A stretch of DNA of 64,000 bases from Apostichopus japonicus (lineage: Eukaryota; Echinodermata; Holothuroidea; Aspidochirotida; Stichopodidae), in assembly GCF_037975245.1 (NCBI RefSeq), contig NC_092583.1, positions 7,331,264 to 7,395,263 of the forward strand, read 5' to 3'. The notes below the pieces were generated by a model. That model saw only the letters and a program-made list of their open reading frames with translations, ran no database searches and was not told the DNA's origin. Shown here in pieces: positions 1 to 10,338 of the stretch. A program made the position numbers and the translations under genes. Numbering within the stretch: position 1 is the stretch's first letter; the number at the start of each line of letters is the position of its first letter.

Positions 1-547
1 CAACCATGCATTGCAATCTCTCTGAAAGATCTGCCATTTATATAAAGGGATGAAATATTTTTACCTACAGTGTGACAAGAGGGAGATGTGTAGGCTAGAT
101 GTATAGCACTTAAAGATTTAAATACAATAGGAATCTTGTACTTGTGATGTAAAAGTTTCACGCCTAGAAGGACTTTGTCAAATTTCCTCTTCTTGATTGT
201 CTTACCTTTACAGGTTTTATTGACCTCACTTAACTTCAATTACCTTTGACCTATATTAATATGTAAAGAGTTAATGTACATCATATGAACTAAATATCAT
301 GCTTGTATAAAAATCTTGAGACAAAGAGCTGGTAATATGTTCATCATTGGACCTCTACTGTTTAACATCATAAACATTCCCTAATTTCTGAAAATACATG
401 TTGTGTTTGCAAGTGGTAAACTACAAATTCACTTTAACACCACTAGATCAAACAGAATGGTAATCTTATTCATAATAAATTCTCATGACCCAAGTCAGGT
501 AATTTGGTCATCATATATTTATAACCACATGTTATGAGAAGTCTAAC

Positions 548-1611
548 CTCTTTCTGCTGCTGAAGTAATTCTTCCTTCTCATCCTTCAATGTCTTCAGTT
601 TGTTCTCAGCTGTATTCAATGTATGTCTGAAGTCTTTGTCTGTTGCCTTCAATGCATCTTTTAATTGTTGTCTTTCCTCCTCTGTTGCCTTCAATGCATC
701 TTTTAATTGTTGTCTTTCCTCCTCTGTTGCCTTCAATGCATCTTTGAAATTTTGTCTTTCCTCCTCTGTTTCATTCAATGTAACTTTCGATTGTTGTCTT
801 TCCTCTTCTGTTGTCGTTAGTCTTTCTAACAGCTGTTGTCTTTCCTTCTCTGTTGCCATCAGTGCATCTTTGAATTGTTGTCTTTCCTCCTCCGTTGCCT
901 TCAATGTATCGTTGATTTGTTTCTTTTCCTCCTCTGTTTTCTTAAGTCTCCCAGTCAGCTTTTGTCTTTCCTCCTTTGTTGCATTCAATGCAACTTTCAA
1001 TTGTTGTCTTTCCTCCTCTGTTGTCTTTAGTGTTCCTTTCAGCTGTTGTCTTTCCTCCTCTGTTGTCTTCAACGTATATCTCAATTGTTGTCTTTCCTCC
1101 TCTGTTGTCTTTAGTCTCCCAGTCAGCTGTTGTCTTTCCTCCGCTGTTGTCTTCAACGTATATCTCAATTGTTGTCTTTCCTCCTCTGTTGTCTTTGGTG
1201 TTCCTTTCAGCTGTTGTCTTGCTCCCTCCGTTGCCTTCAATGTATCTTTTAATTGTTGTCTTTCCTCCTCTGTTGTCTTTAGTCTCCCAGTCAGCTGTCG
1301 TCTTTCCTCCTCTGTTGCTTTTAATGTATCTTTCAATTGTTTTCTTCCCTCATCTATTGTCTTTAGTCTTCCAGTCAGCTGTTGTCTTTCTCCCCCTGTT
1401 GCCTTCAATACATCTTTGAATTGCTGTTTTTCCTCTTCTGTTGTCTTTAATGTTCCTTTCAGCTGTTGTTTTTCCTCCTCTGTTGTTTTTAGTCTTCCAG
1501 TGAGCTGATATTTTTCATCTTCTGATTCAGTTAGTTTGTGAGAGGGTTCCTGCCTTTTGTCTTCTAATGCCCTTAGTTGATCTTTTAGTACTTCTTTGGT
1601 AAACTTTGAAT
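548..1611 (-). CDS. Coiled-coil repeat exon (about 21 x 14 residues) of a DED-coiled-coil protein
   Basis: Open reading frame of a large exon on the minus strand. The exon begins at a good acceptor (pyrimidine-rich, TTTCAG|ATTCA at 1611) and can end at a donor-like GAG|GTTAGA at 548; if unspliced the frame stays open to a stop at 470. The product is about 21 tandem copies of a 14-residue, two-heptad unit of the type TTEEERQQLKDTLK, encoded by 42-bp DNA repeats between about 590 and 1500, so a long highly charged coiled coil is expected, probably for oligomerisation. Position 1 of the exon completes a codon left open by the upstream exon at 2359-2629 (phase 1), joining the coiled coil behind a death-effector-like domain. 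The long plus-strand frames here are antisense shadows. I do not recognise a named orthologue; the role is inferred as a death-fold adaptor or receptor. The 3' part of the gene lies outside the window. Confidence 0.7.
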
Positions 1612-2358
1612 CTGAAACAAACATATAAGATGCAAACATGGTTAAAGATTGTCTTCCACACAAGAGATTTAGTTATGTTAATAAACACAGTTCAATGTAT
1701 CTTAATTATCTGTGCTGTACAACTTCCAAGAAAATATTGTCACAAACTTTCAGCAAATTTAGTGAGCTTACATTTTGGTTCAACTTTAGCATGTATTCGA
1801 GGTGTCACTTCAATCTTTAACTTGTCCTTATGTTGATTTTGGCCCTGCTTCTGAGCAATTGAACAAAGTCAAGGCCCTTCAATGATCCTCCAATATAGCA
1901 AGGATATTAAATTACAAAATTTCAAAGGAAAGGAAATTTCAATATTTTAACAATCTTATCTGAACATATCCCAATTCAAACTTTTGAGTATATCCCATAA
2001 GTTACAGACTTATGATTTCAAAGATTTGATTGTAATGCAAGACCTTGAACTTGCATGAAACATGCAGTGTGGAATACTTACACTTCTGAACATCCAAATT
2101 GGATTCTCTTTAACTGGGTTTGAACTACTTTATAGGCCATTGCGGTTATTGAATTTCTTGACAACTTATTTATCAAAATATTTGTATGAAATTGTTATAA
2201 TTGAAGGTCATTTTCGTATCAACCATGGGTTTATTAAAGAAAGCAAATATAATGGCATATTACCTCAAATCGCATCTATTCTAAGTGTTGGCAAATGGTT
2301 TGCATGTTTTGCGATTCATAACATATTTAACTTGTGAAGCTTTCTGATATAAACATAC

Positions 2359-2629
2359 CTTGAGCTTGTTGGTAGAGAGTCAATACTGTCATCAATTTAC
2401 TAATTCCTTTGTCAGAGCATGCTGTCATTAAATAGTTGATGTCATCAGAAGAAACCTTCCCTGCCTCTCTCAGATGGTGCACAAGAGATGAAAAGGGTTT
2501 ATCACTCTTTATAAAGCCCTTTGATTCCTTGGCTGGAACTTCAAAGTAGTCAAGTAGCTTCTTACAGTCATTTTTCGTAATCAATGACTCTGAGCACATC
2601 AGGAGGTTATGAAAAGTTAAGATGTCACT
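2359..2629 (-). CDS. Death-effector-domain-like exon
   Basis: Minus-strand exon bounded by an acceptor (TTATAG|AGTGAC at 2629) and an excellent donor (CAAG|GTATGT after 2359). It is open throughout and encodes about 90 residues: an amphipathic helix with FHNLLMCSESL, then CKKLLDYFEVP, FSSLVHHLREAGKVSSDDI, NYLMTACSDKG and SKLMTVLTLYQQ. The order and spacing of these helices, with a short helix 3 and the L..L...GK.S..D..YL pattern between helices 4 and 5, are those of the death effector domain family (FADD, caspase-8, CFLAR). The exon ends in phase 1 and joins in frame to the coiled-coil exon at 1611. Death effector domains make homotypic contacts in apoptosis and innate immune signalling; the partner here is unknown. 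The start codon of the gene is not identified; ATG at 2599 is internal to the domain. A divergent death or pyrin fold cannot be excluded. Confidence 0.6.
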
Positions 2630-3839
2630 CTATAACAAAAAGCAAACAAAATATTAAATCAAATAAATATACTGGTGGTAGCAGACCATAAAACAAAATA
2701 GAAGTAGGAATTTGAGGCATTGAGACAGCAACACATATTTAAAGAAGGTATTTCATTTAGTATGATGAAGGTGTGTATGATGTGACTGTAATTTACATGA
2801 GTTCCTTCAACTACAATATTATATATTTATGCAAGAATAAAATAAAAGCATTTAAAGCTGACAATTGGATGGATTGATTGTTAAGTTGTACAGGTACATG
2901 CTTCTATACATGAAGCTGTATCAGTCAGATTGTTGTAGATTTCCTTAATGATGCCACCAACTTATAATTATTCTTGATTGGGCTAGACATTATTCTCCAA
3001 ATTTAACCAATAACGCTATGTACATTGTGACCCATGTTTGCATGGGAATGTATTCATGGATATGGAACTACTTAAATTGTCTTCTACTCTGGGTAAGTCT
3101 GGGCAATGTAGGTGGTCAGTAACAATAAAACACACACAAATCACACTCTTCCTATCCCTCTTCTTACCTCTAACATTTTCCTTAATTATTAAAAGTTTTG
3201 TTTAAATGAGTTTAAATATTAATTGCTATGTCAATCATTGATACAGTGTTGTATTTCACGCAGTATTTTACTTACAGAAGATTCATTTATTTAATCCTAA
3301 AATCTTGCAACAGACTGAATGAGTGTGCTGAATGAGTACACAATATAATAAGAAGCACTATAGGCTGGAAGATCTGGTTAAATGCTTGTAAGTCGCACAG
3401 TTAAACGACATGTGCTGCAGCTTAAATGCCTGAATAAACAAGTCCATGTGCACTGCCAAGACTTCTTTTTAGATTGCTGTATACACTACATTGTATGTGA
3501 GGCTTCTGCACTATGAGCTTTACACAGCTTCATGACAAAAATGCATGTGAAACATGTAATTATTGAAAACTACTCGCAGTTATCAACTACTGTATAATGC
3601 TTAACCAAGTTTCCTATGTTACTTAATCCTGTTAGACATAATTTAATAGCACATGGTGTGGCCTGGTGATATTTATAACCAGAATGCAAAAATGAATAGT
3701 GGTTTCAATGATGTAACATTCAACTATTTTCTGCATGAATCTGACGTAATGCATAGTGAGGGTGTACAACATACTTGATATTAGTAATACAGTGAAAAGC
3801 AGTGCCATGTGACAAACAATAAATTCACAATTACACAGA
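2630..3839. other. No gene seen; AT-rich intronic or intergenic DNA
   Basis: No long open frame, domain or repeat boundary is recognisable. It probably contains the upstream intron of the minus-strand DED-coiled-coil gene. Confidence 0.5.
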
Positions 3840-5530
3840 CTGTCTTAAAATGATCATTGACCTCAACAACAAGCTTCTTGTACTCAATGTAATAGATACA
3901 TCAACATACTAAATATGACATCAGTCCTTGTTGAAATATTGTGTAAAACATGGTCTCACAATCTGACCCCTGGTGAACTCATATGACCATCGACCTCCGC
4001 CCACAACTTCTTGTACTCTATGTGGTACAATTACATACCAAATATGAAATCTGGCCAAGCTTCCCTTACGATATTATATTAAGGAAGATGTGTTAGTGTG
4101 GAGAGACAGGTAAGAGGGGTGTGAAGTAAATGTTTAGCATTTGCTGACTTCAAATGACCTTTGACCTCCACCAAAAGCAATAATAATTGGCTCCTTAAAG
4201 TTAATATGGTACATCTACAAACCAATGAGATATGTCCTTTCTTGCAATATCATGTTGCAATGTTGTCACGATTTGACCTGTTGTCCCCAAATGGCTTTTG
4301 ACCTACACCAAAAACATTAGGCTTCCCGTACTCAATGTGGTACGTCTACACACTAAATAAGAATTGTTCTGAGCTTACCTTCTTGAGATATCGTGTTTAC
4401 AAGGTTTTGAAGTTTTGACCTCTGGTGATCCCAAAAGACCTTTGACCTCCGCCAAAAACAACAGGCTTGTTGTACTCAAATGGGGTACGTCTATACACTA
4501 AATATGAGGTCTGCCCATGCTTCCCTTCTTGAGATATCGGGTTTACAATGTTTTCAAGTTTTGACCCTGGTGACCCCAAATGACCTTTGACCTCCACAGA
4601 AAACAATTGGCTTCGTTTACTCAATGTGGTACTTCTACACATTAAATAGGAGGTTTGCCCCAACTTCCTTTCTTGCGATATCGTGTTTACAAGGTATTGA
4701 CAATTTGACCCCTAGTGACCCTAAATGACCTTTGACCTCCCCAAAAAACAATACGCTTCCTGTACTCAATGTGGTACTTCTACACATTAAATATGAGGTA
4801 TGCCCAAGCTTCCTTTCTTGAGCTATCGTGTTTACAAGGTTTTCACATTTTTGACCCTGTTGACCCTTAATGATCTTTGACATCCACAGAAAACAAAAGG
4901 CTTCTTGTGCTCAATGTGGTACGTTTACACACTAAATATGAGGTCTGCCCAAGCTCCCTATCTTGAGCTATCGTGTTTACAAGGTTTTCACAATTTGACC
5001 CTGATGACCCTAAATGATCTTTCACCTCCACAGAAAACGATAGGCTTCGTTTACTCAATGTGGTACTTCTACACATTAAATAGGAGGTTTGCCCCAACTT
5101 CCTTTCTTGAGATATCGTGTTTACAAGGTATTGACAATTTGACCCCTAGTGACCCTAAATGACCTTTGACCTCCCCAAAAAACAATACGCTTCCTGTACT
5201 CAATGTGGTACTTCTACACATTAAATATGAGGTATGCCCAAGCTTCCTTTCTTGAGCTATCGTGTTTACAAGGTTTTCACATTTTTGACCCTGTTGACCC
5301 TTAATGATCTTTGACATCCACAGAAAACAAAAGGCTTCTTGTGCTCAATGTGGTACGTTTACACACTAAATATGAGGTCTGCCCAAGCTTCCCCTCTTGA
5401 GATATTGTGTTTACAAGGTTTCCACATTTTGACCGCTGGTGACCCCAAATGACCTTTGACCTCCACAGAAAGCAGTAGGTACAGTTGGTACAACTTTCCC
5501 TTCTTGAAATATTGTGTTTACAAGCTGGGA
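3840..5530. repeat. About 145-bp satellite-like tandem array with DR1-type motif
   Basis: Roughly twelve diverged head-to-tail units. The landmark TGACCTTTGACCT or close variants recurs at about 4155, 4292, 4436, 4581, 4725, 4871, 5015, 5160, 5305 and 5450, giving a period of 144-146 bp over most of the array. Each unit also carries the phrases CAATGTGGTAC, AAATATGAGGT and ATCGTGTTTACAAGG. The array ends in TTGTGTTTACAAGCTGGGA followed by CA dinucleotides. Related copies lie at 18940-19110 and 35100-35740, the latter with the same terminal phrase and CA tail. Short minus-strand frames inside the array are by-products of the repeat. Confidence 0.85.
4611..5400. repeat. Recent 434-bp tandem duplication (three satellite monomers)
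   Basis: The stretch from about 4600 to 4960 is repeated nearly without change at about 5035 to 5395, an offset of exactly 434 bp (CTTCGTTTAC at 4611 and 5045). This is three 145-bp monomers copied as one block and is much more similar than neighbouring monomers are to each other. Confidence 0.85.
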
Positions 5531-6768
5531 GTCACAAACGCACACACACACACTCATACTCCATCATGACATGAATGCATATGTTACGATATTCATCGAA
5601 ACCAAAAAGGCCTTACATGAAGACCATTGTTCTTACACTGGTTGACATGTGGTATAAATGCTCTCTTATGCAATGGATAGCAATGATCATGTTTAATCCA
5701 TGTTCATAACAATTGCATACATTACACTATATGCTTGGTGACGGAGCTCATAAATTGGGGTCTTCACTACAATTAAGTAGTGTATTGCATATTTAGACGA
5801 TTGAGCAGGATATTGTGTATCGTCACTTCCACAAAGTGATGTCTATAATCGTTACTGTCACAAAATTGACAGGAATACACAGCACAGTAACACGTTACTT
5901 GCGTAGACTTTTTCAAACGTAGAAATCAAAACATTAAATGTTTTGACTCCATTTTCCTGCTTATTTCTATATGACCTTCATTATGAGTGTAGTACAACTA
6001 AACTGTACCTTTGGAATTTCTCAGGAATTAATCCGAAATTTGTTACTTATTGTTACTTATAAGGACTACATTACACTGTGCATTACTGGAAATCATTGGC
6101 CATCAGTGAAATGAACTACTTAGAATAAGAACTGACAAAAGTCCTCTCAACTGACTCAATTCAATCCATATTAAAGTAAAGCCTGAACTTAACTACAACT
6201 TTCTCTCCTCAAAAGTAATAAAAAATGATTTTAATGGCTTTGTGAATTTTGCAGTCTTTACTCTGTTGACAATGTGAACATAGCACCACAAAGTTAAAGT
6301 AAAATTTCCCCCACTTTTTCTGTAATTTGGACTCATTTGCATTTAAATAAACTGCAATACATCCCAAAATAGAAGCAAGCTTGTATCATACCATTTTATC
6401 GAGACTTTAATACTGTCATCAAATCAAGGTATCGTCACTGCAGTATTTGCCGTACATGTGCACTAGTGCCAAGCTGATTACGGCCTAACTTAAAATAAAA
6501 ATATTGCCCTTACTTTTTCGTGAAATTTACCACATTTCATGGAAAATTGCACCTCTGGTGATCCTAACAATATTTTGCATTGATTATGTCACATTTGTAT
6601 ATTTGACACCCAAAATTATTGATAAAGGAACAAATACTTTTTTTTCTGAGCTGTATGCCATGCAACATTCATCTCGCATCACTTTTTATAGCATTGTTTG
6701 CCTAGATTTTCATTATATAGACATTGCCAAACAAAATAGCACTATTGAGACTTTTTTGCATTCACTAA
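5531..6768. other. No gene seen
   Basis: After the satellite comes a short CA-rich tract (about 5533-5560), then AT-rich DNA without a supportable coding region. The open frame at 6504-6773 has no recognisable domain. Confidence 0.5.
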
Positions 6769-8550
6769 TGTAGTGAGGTGAAGTTTTGAATATTCAGAGC
6801 TTGGTACTACTTCTATATCCTCAAGGGGGTAACACTATTGACCAATTGCTGGACACCTTCTTCACCCTACATAATAGTATCGTACTGTAGTTAATGTAGT
6901 AACGGCATTGTATACATGTACATTACTCCGTCAGCTTGTAGGTAGTGATGCGAACTGTATCACTCCGCTGAATGGTAGGCACGCTAGCGTGGTGCATTCC
7001 AGACATTCTGAGCTTGGGTTTCCAAATAAACGAAAGAAGTAAAGTAAAAGTATCTTAAGAGAAGTCCAAGAGAAGGTAATGCGTTTCGATATGAACTAAG
7101 ATTTGGAAGATAAGATGTTTCTATATGAGTTTTAAAAAAAGATAATCATATAACAGTTAGAATTTAGAAGTATTTCAAACCATAAATTGAATATTGTTGT
7201 TAACGTTACAGCTGTGTATAACGATCTGTATTGAATTTGTCTAAGGTTACCTAATCCACGAAATTTAACGTTAACTATCATTACGTATAATTATTTCATA
7301 ACTTCATAATTTTGTCACATTGTATTGATTATCGGATCCTTAAATAAGTAAGTGACAAGTGTAAAGTATGATTTTATACATGATATTATATTAGGTGTAT
7401 TAGGAGGGACATGAGATATGTTAAAAGGGTCGATGTTCATTGAATGGCCGTCATGTTGTTTATAGAGAACAAAGGATTTGTTACGTTATGTATACCGACC
7501 ACCTGGTCCCATGTATAGATTATAGAGATATGATTTTGAGGATTTACGGATTATTAAGCTTGTTTCAATTTGATTTCTTTCACTGTATAGTTGTTTTATA
7601 TGTTAACTCCTTTGAAGAATATGTACTTTACATTGTTTCATACTATACTTTTAAGTGTAATTGTGTGGTTATTATGTCTAATCTATACAAAGTTTCTCCT
7701 GGTCAATTGCCGGTGGATTGGTACTTTTATATTATTTGTGTGTATAGTTATTTGGTATAGGTTCTGTGTACACAAACATTCTATACTAGGCCGCTGTCAT
7801 CCGTTATTCTGGATCCGCCACTTAAATGATCTCGTTGGGTTGGTGAGTACTTCGGTGGTTATGTATTGCAAGTTGTTGAGAGTCGAGATCCCAAATGATA
7901 GCCACTGTGTATTACCATCGAATGTAAACGACTTGAACTCCTGGTTAAGTTGATTCCATGAATGCACGTTATCATTCCTGTTTCTAAAACTATATATTAC
8001 CAAATGTTAAGTTCATTAAAGTGTATTGTACCATTGCATGATATTGAGATATAGTGTGTCATCAATGACATTTAAGCTCGAGGTTATAGTCTTATTGTTA
8101 TAATTGAGGTGTTATATGTCATTTAGATTAATGTTGTGACTTTACCATAATACTATTATTCATGTTGAAAGATACTTTTAGTTGTGACATAAGAATGTGA
8201 TTTTGATGTTCTTGTTCATGTTCATGTTCGTGTTTGAATTGCGGGTATTCATTCTTAAATTGTATATGTGTTGATGTTATTGATATTTCATAGATCAATG
8301 GTTATTGTCTAATAGGATGCTATGTCAGATTGAGTGTTTTATGGCAAGTATTAATATCATGTTATATTATGGTATCTTTTCCTATTCTCATGTATATTTA
8401 ATTTACACATTTCAGAAGCTGCTTTTCCTCCCTTACTAAATACAAAGAAGACGTTAATGATAATATCGGAGTGTCGCCTTTATTGTTGTCACCGATCTTT
8501 ACCGACGGGCTTACCCATTACATCCCTCTCCCGTTTGGCCGCGTCCAACA
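6769..8550. mobile_element. Inserted element starting TGT and ending ACA; probable solo LTR
   Basis: The 1782-bp segment begins TGTAGTGAGG and ends GTCCAACA and is flanked by the 4-bp direct repeat CTAA (6765-6768 and 8551-8554). The flanks resemble parts of the adjacent tandem repeat (GCATTCACTAA joined to CTAATACC, a phrase seen intact near 8955), which supports a clean insertion. TG...CA ends and a short target duplication are typical of a retroviral-type LTR. No internal gag or pol is present, so it would be a solo LTR. The small open frames at 7440-7953 have no recognised domain. Confidence 0.5.
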
Positions 8551-9360
8551 CTAATACCAAATTTTGACAGCTTGTAAGCTCAGAAAATAAGAAAAAAATT
8601 CTTTCCAAATTTTGGGTGTTGCTCTAATAGTGCAAAGTGCAACAAGCATCCAATGCCCTAAACTTTCATAAAATTTTCCACCATTTTGATCTTCCTCTTA
8701 ACAAACAAGTAATAGTTGTGTTCTTAATAAAATTTCGCATTAACTCATAAAAAATTTGTAAATATTAGCAGCCTGTAAGCACAGAAAATAAGAAAAAATA
8801 TTTGCCATATTTTGTGTTGCTCTATTATTCCACTTTGCAATAAGCATCCAATGGCCTAAATTTATGGAAAAAAACAATTGCACACACTTTTCCACCATTT
8901 TGATCTCCCTCTTAAAAGATACAAGTATTAGTTGTGTTCTTAATAAAATTTTGCATTCACTAATACCAAATTTGTAAAGATTAGCAGCTTGTAAGCTCAG
9001 AAAATAAGAACAAATATTTGCCAAATTTTGTTTGTTACTTTACTATTGCAAAGTGTAAGAAGCATCCAATGGCCTAAATTTTTCATAATATTTTGCACTC
9101 ACTTTCCACCATTTTGATCTACCACTAACAAACAAGTAATAGTTGTGTTCATAATAAAATTCCGCATTCACTAGTATCGATTTTGTCTATATTTGAAGCA
9201 ATGAAGACTGAGAAAATAAGGAAAACAAATTTCACTTTTATGTACATTGACAGATACACTTCCAAGACAACCTTACCAGAATCAGCAAATCCCAAGGAAA
9301 AAATATTCTTATTTTTCTCTAAGTTTTGCAAAGCAGATCTCAAAACATGTTAGAGTGTTT
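8551..9360. repeat. Tandem repeat of about 200-216 bp, nearly four copies
   Basis: The phrase CTTGTAAGCTCAGAAAATAAG or its variants recurs at about 8571, 8772, 8988 and 9200. Each copy also has GCATCCAATG, CCACCATTTTGATCT and AAGTAATAGTTGTGTTC. No coding capacity. Confidence 0.8.
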
Positions 9361-9404
9361 TCTCCTCACTTGTTGGCATAGAATGATACCCAATTTGTTA
9401 ATCT

Positions 9405-10338
9405 TCAATCAAAGGATTGCTTAATTAAAGTGATAAATAGTCCTAATTTTAACCATAGGCCTATAAATCCTGTATGAGTACTGACTGTGTGATATTCATA
9501 TACTTCTCCAGTTCCCTGGGTAACCAAAAACAATCTGTTTATGTTATAACTGATCCTGATTCTCCTGGAATTATCAGGAACTCTAAAAGAAGCCAAGATA
9601 TGACCCCCAGAGATGGAAGAATGATCCCCAGAGATGGAAGCATGACCCCCAGAATGAGTGTAAACAACAACTTGTCTACTCCCACCATCACTCCATAATA
9701 TAAATATTAATCCTTTCTCTTCACTGACTGTTATACTCAGTGCATATATGTACTGTGTGTTTGTATATTTCTGTTCTATTTCTCCCTCACTATTACACAT
9801 TAAAGCTCTCCCATGGTCTGTACAGATAAACAGTTTAGTATTACTAACTGCTATATCATAGGGCCATTCTATTCCTCCTTCAAATCCTTTTAAGGGGATT
9901 GTCTTTTTTATTTCCAATTCTATCGCATCTAAGACAATCATCTCATTGGAATATAAACCGACATAGACTAACCCATCTCTGGTTGTCATACACCTGGCTG
10001 TACCGTTAAACTTCCCTTGATTGACCAGACCGCCATTACTACTATCGTACAATGCTATCGTATTCTTACAACACGTTAAAAACAGACGATTATCCAGTAA
10101 ACAAACAGACCGCCATTCTGAACCAAACTCGGTAAATTCCTCAGAATAATACGGCTCTGACGTCAATAATAACGGTTTTTCTTGAGAATCAGGAAATTGT
10201 AACATAAACAGATCAATAAAGCTGCATTTTGTCGTGTTGTTATATCCAGCGACAGCGAAACGGCCTGTATCTAGCATGTCCATCACCGACACATTGTAGC
10301 TATTTTGCACCGTGAATCGTGGTATCGTTGTATGCACT
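9405..10338 (-). CDS. Beta-propeller-like terminal exon
   Basis: A 934-bp exon with acceptor TTTACACACAG at 10339-10340 and stop at 9405. The product reads as successive short beta-strand blades: FAVAGYNNT, VCLLDNRLFLTCCKNTIALYD, CMTTRDGLVYVGLYSNEMIVLD, DIAVSNTKLFICTDHGRALMC, GLIFILWSDGG and NRLFLVTQGTGEVYEY. This resembles WD40 or NHL-type propellers, although the canonical WD dipeptides are absent. A low-complexity insertion of Gly, His, Ser and Ile (from short imperfect DNA repeats near 9590-9655) sits in a loop of the last blades. Propellers serve as protein-interaction platforms; no specific partner can be named. The hydrophobic tail after VYEYHT could be a read-through into intron sequence. 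Confidence 0.6.

Noticed and set aside
600-1508. Long plus-strand open frames rich in Ser, Cys, Leu, Phe and Val (also 39135-40422)
   Set aside because: They are antisense shadows of the 42-bp coiled-coil repeats; the minus strand has the coherent heptads and splice sites.
4397-5317. Several 76-88 aa minus-strand frames that look like a small repeat-protein family
   Set aside because: They are created by the 145-bp satellite; two are near-identical only because of the 434-bp duplication.
7440-7953. Overlapping 106-120 aa hydrophobic frames
   Set aside because: No domain or splice support; they lie inside the putative LTR and are AT-driven.
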